Source of the DNA: Phycisphaerales bacterium
GTDB lineage: Bacteria > Planctomycetota > Phycisphaerae > Phycisphaerales > SM1A02
DNA: 56,628 bases
Direction of reading: 5' to 3'
NCBI GenBank assembly: GCA_022446795.1
Contig: JAKVBX010000024.1
Location: 1-56,628, forward strand
The notes under the pieces are model-generated. The model worked only from the letters and a program-made list of their open reading frames with translations, was not told the origin of the DNA and made no database searches. Below, one piece after another: positions 10,477-17,997 of the stretch (position 1 is its first letter; each line of letters begins with the position of its first letter). Position numbers and translations under genes: made by a program.

Positions 10477-11163
10477 ATGACGCGAGAGAACAAGCTGGCC
10501 CTGATCGTTGGATTCGGACTGGTGCTGTTCGTCGGCATCCTGGTCTCCGATCATCTCTCCACTGCGCGTCGCCAGTCCGCGGCGTCCCTGAATCTCGGTA
10601 TCACCGGCGCTGTCGGCCAACCGGCCACTCTTGGCGATGGTTGGCTGGTCTATGGCACCGCCGCCAACGCACCTGAGGAGTCATCCCCCTCACAGGCCAG
10701 CACCACCGACCTCGCCCCGATTCCCGTCGCGGATACCCGTGAGCACTCCCCGCACCACGTGGTCGCCCCCGGTGACACGCTCCAGTCCATCTGCCTGCGG
10801 CACTATGGAGATGCATCGCTCGACGAAGCCCTCGCCAGCTACAACCAGCTCCCGGACCCGAACCGACTGGCCGCACGCACACGCCTGCTCCTGCCGCCCG
10901 TGGACATGCTGGCCGCCGCTGACGCCCCGTCAACGATCCCGTCAACGATCCCGTCAACGATCTCGACGACGCCACCCAGCACTCGCGACGCCTCCATGGG
11001 TGAGTACACCGTGCAGTCCGGCGACACGCTCTCGGAGATCGCACAGAAGCTGCTGGGATCGGCCCGTGACACCGACCGCCTGTATGAACTGAACCGCGAT
11101 GTCCTGCGTCACCGGGACGACCTCCGGGTCGGAACGTCGCTGCGTTACCCCGTCTCACCCTGA
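10477..11163 (+). CDS. Membrane-anchored protein with two LysM domains
   Basis: 228 residues. A short cytoplasmic N-terminus (MTRENK) leads to one membrane helix (LALIVGFGLVLFVGILVSD), then an extracytoplasmic region. LysM 1 lies at about 90-136 (HHVVAPGDTLQSICLRHYGD), LysM 2 at about 172-225 (EYTVQSGDTLSEIAQKLLGS). Between them is a Pro-Ser-Thr-Ile linker encoded by a 12-bp tandem repeat. LysM modules bind the GlcNAc backbone of peptidoglycan. The position between rsmH and the ftsL-like/ftsI pair suggests a wall-binding division or septal protein; this role is inference. A GGAG precedes the ATG. Confidence 0.85.
   Translation: MTRENKLALIVGFGLVLFVGILVSDHLSTARRQSAASLNLGITGAVGQPATLGDGWLVYGTAANAPEESSPSQASTTDLAPIPVADTREHSPHHVVAPGDTLQSICLRHYGDASLDEALASYNQLPDPNRLAARTRLLLPPVDMLAAADAPSTIPSTIPSTISTTPPSTRDASMGEYTVQSGDTLSEIAQKLLGSARDTDRLYELNRDVLRHRDDLRVGTSLRYPVSP
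10926..10961 (+). repeat. 12-bp tandem repeat, three copies
   Basis: Three perfect copies of cccgtcaacgat, encoding Pro-Ser-Thr-Ile three times in the linker between the two LysM domains. Copy number changes would stay in frame. Confidence 0.9.
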
Positions 11164-11175
11164 GCCCGTATTGCC

Positions 11176-11445
11176 ATGACCGCCAAGCTCATGCTGATCC
11201 TGGTCACCCTGGGCCTGACGGCCCTCGCCCTGCTGGGGTATCGCCAGCAGCGGATCGACATGGCGCATGATCTGACGCGTATTCATGATCGCTGCGACCA
11301 GGTCCGCACCGACCTGTGGACGATCCGCTGCCGGATTGCCCAGCACGTCGTCCATCTCCGGGACCAGTGGCAGGAGATGCTGGACCAGCCACTGGAGGTC
11401 GTCAGTTCGCAGCCGGACACCACGCCCGAGTCCCATGGCGGCTAG
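11176..11445 (+). CDS. FtsL-like small division protein (bitopic, coiled coil)
   Basis: 89 residues with an N-terminal membrane helix (LMLILVTLGLTALALLGY) followed by a heptad-like helical segment (QQRIDMAHDLTRIHDRCDQV). It sits 12 nt after the LysM gene and overlaps the ftsI start by 11 nt. FtsL is very poorly conserved, so identification rests on size, topology and the fixed place between rsmH and ftsI. FtsL/FtsB form a scaffold that activates the FtsW-FtsI septal synthase. An unrelated small membrane protein cannot be excluded. Confidence 0.6.
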   Translation: MTAKLMLILVTLGLTALALLGYRQQRIDMAHDLTRIHDRCDQVRTDLWTIRCRIAQHVVHLRDQWQEMLDQPLEVVSSQPDTTPESHGG

Positions 11446-13210
11446 TTCACCAGGCAGGCAGATCGATCGTCCACTCGACTGGCAGGCCCGTCGGGTCGCC
11501 GCCTGGGCCACCGCCATGGTGATCGTCGCAGGGCTGGGCCTGCTGGTGATGACGGTTCGCGTCGTGCAGCTCAAGGTCGCCCCGAGCCAGCAACTCGTGG
11601 ACACGATGAGTGATCCCTTCTCCACCCGGACAAGCGTGGGCCGTCGTGGAGACATCATCGATCGCCGTGGCCGTCTCCTCGCCACGTCGACCATCGGTTG
11701 GCGGGCTTTCGTGGACCCGCGGGAAACCGAGGACCTCGCCACCATCGGCGTTCGACTGAACCAGTTGATCGGTCTCGATGCCGTCTCCACCGACCGCCGA
11801 CTCAGCACGCGGTTGCAGAGCCGGTTCGTTCCCGTCAGTGACATCCTTGAAGACTGGCAGGTCGACCGCATTCACAGCGCGGATCTCCAGGGCGTGGGAC
11901 TGGAACGCCGGCAGGTTCGCGTCTACCCGCACGGTGATGTCGCCGCCCGTCTCGTGGGCACCGTTGGTTTCGACCACGAGGGACTCGGGGGACTGGAACA
12001 TGCCATGGAGTCCCATCTGCAGGGGCAGACCGGCACGGTCCGTTTCCTTCGCGATGTGCGACGTCGACCACTCTGGGTGGAGCACCAGGGCTACGTCCCG
12101 CATGCCGATGGTGAGCCGGTGCAGTTGAGCATCGACCTGGAGATCCAGGACTACGTCGAGCGGCGACTGCACGAGGCCGTCAAGACCCGCAACGCCGGTG
12201 GCGGGCGGGCGATCGTCGTCGACCCTCACACCGGCGAAATCCTCGCGTTGGCGGACGTCATCAATCCCCGCGAGGGCTGGCCCGGGCAGCCCGAGGATCC
12301 CCTTCGGGAGACGCACGAGCGATTGGGGCGCAACCGTTGCGTCAGTGATCCCTATGAGCCCGGCTCGACCTTCAAGCCCTTCGTCTGGGCGGTTGCCACC
12401 GAATCGGGCGTGGCCGATCCCGACGAGGTCCTCCCGACACCCGAGGCCATCCCCCACCGGACCACCAGCGGACGACGAATCCGCGATGTGCACTACTACG
12501 GCCCGATGACCTGGCGACGAGTGCTGGTGAAGTCGCTCAACAGCGGCATGGCCATCGTGGCGGAACGCATGTCCACCGAACTGCTGCAGTCCTGTGTCAG
12601 CCGATTTGGATTCGGCCAGCGGACCGGGTGCGGAATCGCAGGCGAAACCCCGGGGATCGTCACCAGTGCCACCGCCTGGACCAGCTACAGCCAGGTCAGC
12701 GTCAGCATGGGACATGAGATCGCGGTCACGCCGCTGCAGATGGTCCGTGGCTTCGCGGCCTTCGCTCGCGATGGCAGCGTGCCGTCCCTGCGACTGCTCG
12801 TCGACCGTGACGCTTCACCCATCGAGCAGCATGCGGTTTCCGCCGAGACGGCGACCCTGGTCCGCGAGACGCTCCGCGAGGTCATGACCGATGGAACCGG
12901 CCGAGCCTCGCAGTCCGAGCAGTACCAGTTGTTCGGCAAATCCGGCACGGCCCAGATGCCCCGCGTCGAAGGTGGCGGCTACCACGAGGATCGCTACATC
13001 TCCAGTTTCATCGCCGGCGCCCCCCTGGACCAGCCAGCGGTCGTCGTGCTCTGCGTGATCGACGATCCGGATCGCAGCCTGGGCGCCTGGTACGGCGGCC
13101 GGGTCGCCGGACCGGTCGTCCGCGACATGATCGACTTCACGCTGGAGTATCTCGGCGTGCCACCGGATCTGCCGCTCGATGACGATTCAACGCTGGCGGT
13201 CCAGCGGTAG
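11435..13210 (+). CDS. ftsI: Septal peptidoglycan transpeptidase FtsI (PBP3-like)
   Basis: 591 residues from the ATG at 11435. A membrane helix at about 22-45 (AWATAMVIVAGLGLLVMTVR) is followed by the class B PBP N-terminal domain (GRRGDIIDRRGRLLATS). The transpeptidase domain has all three penicillin-binding motifs: active-site Ser in PGSTFKPF (about 309), SLN in VKSLNSGMAI (about 366) and KSGT in LFGKSGTAQMP (about 501). It crosslinks septal peptidoglycan and would be a beta-lactam target. Start overlap with the ftsL-like gene indicates translational coupling. The usual murE/murF genes do not follow; the next gene is on the other strand. Confidence 0.95.
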   Translation: MAASSPGRQIDRPLDWQARRVAAWATAMVIVAGLGLLVMTVRVVQLKVAPSQQLVDTMSDPFSTRTSVGRRGDIIDRRGRLLATSTIGWRAFVDPRETEDLATIGVRLNQLIGLDAVSTDRRLSTRLQSRFVPVSDILEDWQVDRIHSADLQGVGLERRQVRVYPHGDVAARLVGTVGFDHEGLGGLEHAMESHLQGQTGTVRFLRDVRRRPLWVEHQGYVPHADGEPVQLSIDLEIQDYVERRLHEAVKTRNAGGGRAIVVDPHTGEILALADVINPREGWPGQPEDPLRETHERLGRNRCVSDPYEPGSTFKPFVWAVATESGVADPDEVLPTPEAIPHRTTSGRRIRDVHYYGPMTWRRVLVKSLNSGMAIVAERMSTELLQSCVSRFGFGQRTGCGIAGETPGIVTSATAWTSYSQVSVSMGHEIAVTPLQMVRGFAAFARDGSVPSLRLLVDRDASPIEQHAVSAETATLVRETLREVMTDGTGRASQSEQYQLFGKSGTAQMPRVEGGGYHEDRYISSFIAGAPLDQPAVVVLCVIDDPDRSLGAWYGGRVAGPVVRDMIDFTLEYLGVPPDLPLDDDSTLAVQR

Positions 13211-13213
13211 CGA

Positions 13214-14602
13214 TCACGCCACGCGTCGGTCCAGGCCGTACCGCTTCATCTTCTTGTAGAGCGTCGTCCGGTTGATCTCCAGTGACGCAGCGGTCTCCTG
13301 GCGATTCCAGTCGTGATACTCCAGCGCCCCGAGGATGATCCGTCGCTCCGGTTCCTCCATCGCCTCGCGGAGGGACAGTTCCGGGTCCACGGACGGCTGC
13401 ACACCTGGCGACACTGACGTGATTGGACGACGATCAAGATGGTCGGGAAGGTCGGCCACACCGATCACCGGCCCACCGGCCAGCACCACGGCCCGCTCGA
13501 TGACATTCTCCAGCTCACGGACATTGCCCGGCCACTGGTAGTTTCGAAGCACGCGACAGGCCTCCGGGTCGATCCCGATCACGCGACGGGCAAGCTCGCC
13601 GCCCTTCTTCGCGAGGAAGTGCTCCGACAGCGTGATGATGTCCTCATCACGTTCCCGAAGCGGAGGCAGGCTGATGTCGATGACCTTGATCCGGTAGTAG
13701 AGATCCTGGCGAAACAGACCCTGGGCCACGAGTTCTTCCAGTGGCTGGTTGGTCGCCAGGATGACGCGGGCATCAACAGACACGGGCTCGTTGGACCCGA
13801 CGGGTTCAACCACACGTTCCTGGAGCACACGCAGGAGTTTCATCTGCATCGCGGGTGGTGCCGAGTTGATCTCGTCAAGGAAGATCGTTCCGCCGCAGGC
13901 CGCTTCGAACTTCCCGACCTTGTCCGCATGGGCGCCGGTAAACGCACCCTTGACGTGGCCGAAGAGTTCCGACTCCAACAGGGTCTCTGGAATGGAGCCG
14001 CAGGAAATCTCAACGAACGGCGCGTCGCATCGCGGTGACTGCTGGTGAATCGCCCGGGCGATCATGGACTTGCCTGTCCCGGACTCACCGGTCATCAACA
14101 CGGTGGTCGGTGTACCGGCGACGGCGCGGGCCACTTCGAACACGCGGTGCATCCGCAGATCACCGCCGACCATCGCGCCGTAGTCTCCATCGGACTCGGA
14201 CGTCGAGCGAGACAGCAGCCGACTGCGTGTCATGGCCCGATCGATGGACTGAACAAGGTGCTCGGGCGTCACGGGTCGGATGAGGTAGTCCGATGCCCCC
14301 TTGCGCATGATGCTGACCGCCTCTTCGACCGTCCCGTACGCCGTCAGCACGATCGGTACGACTGCCGGGAAACGCTTGACAATGGCCTCGACGGATCGAC
14401 TGATCACATCGGGCGATCCCCCGAGAATGGCCACGGCCACATCCTCGCCCTCGCCCTGGAGGCGAGTGACCAGGGCCTCGGGATCATTCCAACCATCCGA
14501 AGATGTTCGAAATCCCCGCTCTTGCAGGAGCGAGCAGGTGGCCTGGGCGGCGACCGCATCCGGGTCCATCACGATGATCAGCGGCGTCGTGTCTGTCGGC
14601 AT
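13214..14602 (-). CDS. Sigma-54-dependent transcriptional activator with degenerate receiver (NtrC family)
   Basis: 462 residues: receiver-like domain (1-125), AAA+ sigma-54 activation domain (about 143-370) and a C-terminal Fis-type helix-turn-helix (about 415-460, NRQETAASLEINRTTLYKKM). The ATPase is intact: Walker A GESGTGKS, GAFTGA (contacts sigma-54), Walker B GGTIFLDEI, and an arginine-finger region (FRQDLYYRIKV). The receiver is odd: only one acidic residue pair remains (MDPD), the beta-3 phosphoacceptor position reads VAVAILGG with no Asp, and the KP pair is RP. The Thr of VLTAYGT remains. So control is probably not by classical phosphorylation. No kinase is adjacent. SD GGGGAG lies just before the ATG, after a 10-bp hairpin in the leader. 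Confidence 0.9.
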   Translation of the reverse strand: MPTDTTPLIIVMDPDAVAAQATCSLLQERGFRTSSDGWNDPEALVTRLQGEGEDVAVAILGGSPDVISRSVEAIVKRFPAVVPIVLTAYGTVEEAVSIMRKGASDYLIRPVTPEHLVQSIDRAMTRSRLLSRSTSESDGDYGAMVGGDLRMHRVFEVARAVAGTPTTVLMTGESGTGKSMIARAIHQQSPRCDAPFVEISCGSIPETLLESELFGHVKGAFTGAHADKVGKFEAACGGTIFLDEINSAPPAMQMKLLRVLQERVVEPVGSNEPVSVDARVILATNQPLEELVAQGLFRQDLYYRIKVIDISLPPLRERDEDIITLSEHFLAKKGGELARRVIGIDPEACRVLRNYQWPGNVRELENVIERAVVLAGGPVIGVADLPDHLDRRPITSVSPGVQPSVDPELSLREAMEEPERRIILGALEYHDWNRQETAASLEINRTTLYKKMKRYGLDRRVA

Positions 14603-14967
14603 GGCTGTTCTCCCCGGGAAAGCCGTGGTGCCTCCCCTCCGAGCACCACGGCCTCCCCGTGTAGCCCGGAATCGACATACTCCTACCCCTACTCAAGCGA
14701 ATGTTGCCGTCGGGCATCACTCCGGCGATTTTTGGCCCTACAAACGGAACTTGTTCATGAAAAAGAACTTACGAAGTTCTAATAACGGTACGGACGTTGC
14801 CGCCGCTCATCTTCTTGCTGATGGATGGAAAAGCAGGCAAAGAATCCTTGATTGAGACCCCCCGTCCCGGTAGCTTGAGGCTTGACCGTCGGAGAGGCTC
14901 TGGAGGAGAAGGCTCTTCGGCGGTCATTCCTTTTTTGTTCCACTGCAGTGGGTTAGGCGAGTCACCC
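14603..14967. other. Intergenic region upstream of the sigma-54 activator
   Basis: 365 bp without a supported gene, and locally AT-richer than the surroundings (14,690-14,800). It holds a perfect 10-bp hairpin in the activator leader (14622-14631 with 14643-14652), a minus-strand terminator-like hairpin (listed separately) and a 12-nt palindrome ccactgcagtgg near 14940. A 32-codon frame starting ATGAAAAAG at 14758 has no ribosome site and was not accepted. Confidence 0.6.
14757..14780 (-). terminator. Rho-independent terminator, minus strand
   Basis: On the minus strand AGAACTT-CGT-AAGTTCT is followed directly by TTTTTC. It lies about 190 nt downstream of the UbiA-type gene and upstream of the sigma-54 activator, so it would separate the two minus-strand genes. 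Confidence 0.5.
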
Positions 14968-15930
14968 CTAGCGGTATTCGAGCCGACCGGGCCCAAGACC
15001 CGAGAGGTCACGAAGCACCGTCATCACGGTGAATCCAACCAGGCCAAGCCCCAGGAAGCAGGCAGCCGGACCCCACAGTCCCAGGGCCGCAAACCAGGAT
15101 GCTGCGTACGCCGCGTGCCAGGCCGCCCCGTACCGCTTCAACCGCTCGCTGGCTCGTTGACCGTCGCCTGCTGTCCGGATCTTCCACCAGCCCACGAAAG
15201 CCATCGCCAGCATCGCACCACAGGGCCAGAGCAGGGCCAGGCTCGGCTGTCCCTCCGGCCAGAGGTCATGTCCACGAAGGGGCTTGACCAGCAGAATGGC
15301 CGCGGACCAGAAGAGCCAGCCGCAGGTAATGCCACCGATACCGCGAGAGGAGACCCGGGGCCGCTTGTCCTCCAGCAGGTGCACCAATGCCGCCAGGATC
15401 ATGACATGGCTCATGATCAGCCACACGGCCAGCAGCAATGGGATCCGGAAGTCGGGGATCAGCATGTGCACCGCATAGACCAACCCGACCGTAACGATGC
15501 CCACCGCTGGAATGAACCGGCCGGTGGCGTTGTAGAACACCAATGCCGCCGCCACGATGAGCGTCAGGAACACGCTGTCGGGACCGAGGAGCATCGCACC
15601 GAGGATGGCGATGATGATCAGGCCGACCAGGCCCACGGCCGCCTGTGGCACGCGGATGTCTCCGGCTGGAAGCGGTCGCCCCGGGCTGAAGGTCCGATCG
15701 TGCCGGACGTCCATGAGGTCGTTCAGGACAGAGCCGTATCCGAAGAGTCCGACAGCCACCATGAAGCCGCCGGCCAGGGACACGACCAGTTCCGTGGCGG
15801 AAGGGGTGCCACCCGTCCAGCCCAGGTGGGACAGCACGGTCACGAACCAGATATCGCAGACCGCGCCAAAACCGGCGTTGATCCGGGTCAACTGCACCGC
15901 GGTCACGACTCTGCGCAGAACTCCGGCCAT
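14968..15930 (-). CDS. UbiA-family prenyltransferase (polytopic membrane protein)
   Basis: 320 residues from the ATG at 15930 (MAGVLRRVVTAVQLTRIN). About eight or nine hydrophobic segments are present. The first aspartate-rich motif is typical of the family: LNDLMDVRHDRTFSPGRPLP (NDxxDxxxD), which binds Mg-prenyl diphosphate. The second motif is weaker (LLEDKRPRVSSRGI). UbiA enzymes prenylate aromatic or other acceptors for quinones, haem or lipids; the acceptor cannot be told from sequence. It is divergent from ribH with about 100 bp between the starts. A longer N-terminal extension is possible but would run into the ribH leader. Confidence 0.82.
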   Translation of the reverse strand: MAGVLRRVVTAVQLTRINAGFGAVCDIWFVTVLSHLGWTGGTPSATELVVSLAGGFMVAVGLFGYGSVLNDLMDVRHDRTFSPGRPLPAGDIRVPQAAVGLVGLIIIAILGAMLLGPDSVFLTLIVAAALVFYNATGRFIPAVGIVTVGLVYAVHMLIPDFRIPLLLAVWLIMSHVMILAALVHLLEDKRPRVSSRGIGGITCGWLFWSAAILLVKPLRGHDLWPEGQPSLALLWPCGAMLAMAFVGWWKIRTAGDGQRASERLKRYGAAWHAAYAASWFAALGLWGPAACFLGLGLVGFTVMTVLRDLSGLGPGRLEYR

Positions 15931-16033
15931 GGCGTCCTCGGTCTTCAGCCCATATCCAGTTCCCGATGCAGCCCGTACCATACCGTTCCGCAGCCCACTT
16001 CCGGGCCGCTTCGTCAACCCCAGCGATCTCACG

Positions 16034-16540
16034 ATGGTGCAACCCGATACCAACCAGCCCCTGGACCTTGATGCGGAGACACTCCGCATCGCCGTGGTGA
16101 CCAGTGCATATCACGCCGAGGTGACGGACGCTCTCCGCGATGCGGCCGCCGCCGCCTTCGAGGCTGCCGGTGGCCTGCCCAGTCGACTGTCGATGATCGC
16201 GGCACCAGGAGCATTCGAGTTGACGGCGATCTGTCGCGGCCTGGTCGTGGATCGCGGCAGCCGGACGCCGGACGCCGTCGTCGCGCTCGGGTGCGTCATC
16301 ACCGGCGAAACGAACCACGACCGCTACATCTGCCAGAGCGTCGCCCAGGGACTGACGGACATCACGGTGCAGTCCGGTATCCCCATCGCCTTCGGCCTGC
16401 TGACGTGCCAGAGCATGGAGCAGGCACGTGCTCGCGCGGGTGGCGATCACGGCAACAAGGGACGGGAAGCCATGCATGCCGCGATCCGAACGGCTCATGC
16501 GATCCGCAGCCTCGACGCCGGAGGCGTCCCTGCCCCATGA
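16034..16540 (+). CDS. ribH: 6,7-dimethyl-8-ribityllumazine synthase
   Basis: 168 residues. It condenses 5-amino-6-ribitylaminouracil with dihydroxybutanone phosphate in riboflavin synthesis. Family motifs: IAVVTSAYHAEV, APGAFELTAICR (substrate pocket), GCVITGETNHDRYI, and IPIAFGLLTCQSMEQARARA followed by GNKGREA. The start was set at the ATG at 16034; upstream in-frame codons overlap the divergent prenyltransferase. Its last codons overlap the nusB ATG (ATGA), the common ribH-nusB pairing. Confidence 0.95.
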   Translation: MVQPDTNQPLDLDAETLRIAVVTSAYHAEVTDALRDAAAAAFEAAGGLPSRLSMIAAPGAFELTAICRGLVVDRGSRTPDAVVALGCVITGETNHDRYICQSVAQGLTDITVQSGIPIAFGLLTCQSMEQARARAGGDHGNKGREAMHAAIRTAHAIRSLDAGGVPAP

Positions 16541-17007
16541 GCCATCCACGGGATCGTCGTCGAGTGGCACTGCAGGTCCTGTACCAGATCGACAGCGGTG
16601 GCTTCGCCGACGATGACCCGGGACTGCGACAGGCCATCAGTGAAGCGCTGGACGAGACGGAACTGGACGAGGGCACCGTCAACGACGGAATCCAACTGGC
16701 CCGCGAGGCCTGGTCACACCAGGAACAGGCCGACGCCACGCTCGAGCCGCTGTCCCCGGACTGGCCGATCCGCCGCCAGCCGATGATCGATCGCAACCTG
16801 CTTCGCCTCGCCTGGTACGAGATGAACATCGCTGGAACGCCGCCCAAGGTCGTCATCTCCGAAGCGGTGGACCTCGCCCGCGAGTTCAGCACGGCCCAGT
16901 CACCCAGCTTCGTCAACGGCGTACTGGATCGGCTCTACCAGGATCAACGAACCGGGCCGGTGAACGAGCAGGAACCCGCGCCGCCCGAGACGGCCGACGA
17001 ATCGTGA
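16537..17007 (+). CDS. nusB: Transcription antitermination factor NusB
   Basis: 156 residues. NusB binds boxA RNA with S10 (NusE) and supports antitermination on rRNA operons. Seen: the N-terminal RRVALQVLYQIDSGG, the central helix WPIRRQPMIDRNLLRLAWYEM, and the C-terminal PPKVVISEAVDLAREFS and SFVNGVLDRL signatures. It overlaps the ribH stop by 4 nt. An acidic Pro/Glu tail (EQEPAPPETADES) extends past the usual fold. Confidence 0.93.
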   Translation: MSHPRDRRRVALQVLYQIDSGGFADDDPGLRQAISEALDETELDEGTVNDGIQLAREAWSHQEQADATLEPLSPDWPIRRQPMIDRNLLRLAWYEMNIAGTPPKVVISEAVDLAREFSTAQSPSFVNGVLDRLYQDQRTGPVNEQEPAPPETADES

Positions 17008-17009
17008 CC

Positions 17010-17933
17010 ATGGGCCTGTTCAAGAGCACCATCTCGGCACTCCGCAAGGGACTCGGTCGCACCCGGGATGCGATCACCGCCCCGCTCGGGCCGCTGCTTC
17101 GCGGGAAGACCCTGGATGATGCCACGGTCACCGAGATCGAAACAGCCCTGATCAAGGCTGACGTGGGACTCGCCACGACCGCCGCCCTCGTGGGCGACCT
17201 CCGCGAAGCCGTCAAGGACGGTCGGATGCATCGAGGCGAGGAGGCCATTGACTTCCTCCGCTCTGAACTGGGACAACGACTCTCCTCGACCAACCTCGAA
17301 CTGGCTCGGTCCGACACCCCCCCGACGGTGATCCTGGTCGCCGGTGTCAACGGTGTCGGCAAGACCACGAGCGTGGCGAAGATCGCCTACGCCCTGATGC
17401 AGGAGGATCGCAGCGTCCTGGTCGCCGCCGCGGACACCTACCGCGCTGCCGCCGTGGAACAACTGGGCATCTGGTCAGAGCGACTCGGATTCGACCTGGT
17501 CCGCGGGCAGGCCGGTGCCGATCCGGCAGCGGTCGCCTTCGACGCCACCGAGGCCGCGCTGGCCCGCGAGGTCGACGTCCTGCTGGTGGACACCGCGGGA
17601 CGGATGCACAACGAGCAGGGCCTCATGCGGCAGCTCACGAAGATCCAGTCCGTGATTCGGAAGCAGATTCCGGATGCCCCACATGAAGTCCTGCTGGTCC
17701 TGGATGCCACCCAGGGACAGAATGCCCTGGCCCAGGCCCAGGCCTTCCGCGAGACCATTGACCTCACCGGCATCGTCCTGGCCAAGCTCGATGGCACCGC
17801 CCGTGGCGGGATCGTCCTGGCGATCCACGAGGCCCTCGATATCCCGGTCAAGCTCGTGGGGGTTGGTGAGCGGCCCGAGGACATCGAGGCCTTCGACCCG
17901 GGAGTCTTCATCGAGGCGCTCTTTGACGCCTGA
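17010..17933 (+). CDS. ftsY: Signal recognition particle receptor FtsY
   Basis: 307 residues from ATG 17010 (an in-frame GTG at 17004 overlaps the nusB stop). It is the SRP receptor GTPase that docks ribosome-SRP complexes at the membrane. An N domain (about 1-95) and G domain are complete: G1 GVNGVGKTTSVAKIA, G2 DTYRAAAVEQL, G3 DTAGRM, G4 TKLD-type (LAKLDGTARGG) and the closing GVGERPEDIEAFDP. The acidic A domain of E. coli FtsY is absent, which is usual outside enterobacteria. Confidence 0.95.
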   Translation: MGLFKSTISALRKGLGRTRDAITAPLGPLLRGKTLDDATVTEIETALIKADVGLATTAALVGDLREAVKDGRMHRGEEAIDFLRSELGQRLSSTNLELARSDTPPTVILVAGVNGVGKTTSVAKIAYALMQEDRSVLVAAADTYRAAAVEQLGIWSERLGFDLVRGQAGADPAAVAFDATEAALAREVDVLLVDTAGRMHNEQGLMRQLTKIQSVIRKQIPDAPHEVLLVLDATQGQNALAQAQAFRETIDLTGIVLAKLDGTARGGIVLAIHEALDIPVKLVGVGERPEDIEAFDPGVFIEALFDA

Positions 17934-17985
17934 GCCGGACCCCGGCGGAGGCCGGGCCGGATTCGCGGCCAGGGCCGGCGGACCG

Positions 17986-17991
17986 TATCAT
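17986..17991 (+). promoter_or_regulatory. -10-like element at the lptD start
   Basis: TATCAT ends 6 nt before the GTG at 17998, so transcription would start at or near that GTG. No clear -35. It could give a leaderless lptD message or, with the GTG at 18019, a 20-nt leader. Confidence 0.3.
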
Positions 17992-17997
17992 CCGGGC

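Noticed and set aside
14758-14856. Small frame MKKNLRSS... in the AT-rich gap
   Set aside because: Attractive start, but no ribosome site, no similarity I can recognise, and it overlaps the minus-strand terminator.
14797-16071. 424-codon plus-strand frame opposite the prenyltransferase
   Set aside because: Gln/His/Asp-rich translation with no domain; the minus strand encodes a clear UbiA protein with membrane helices.
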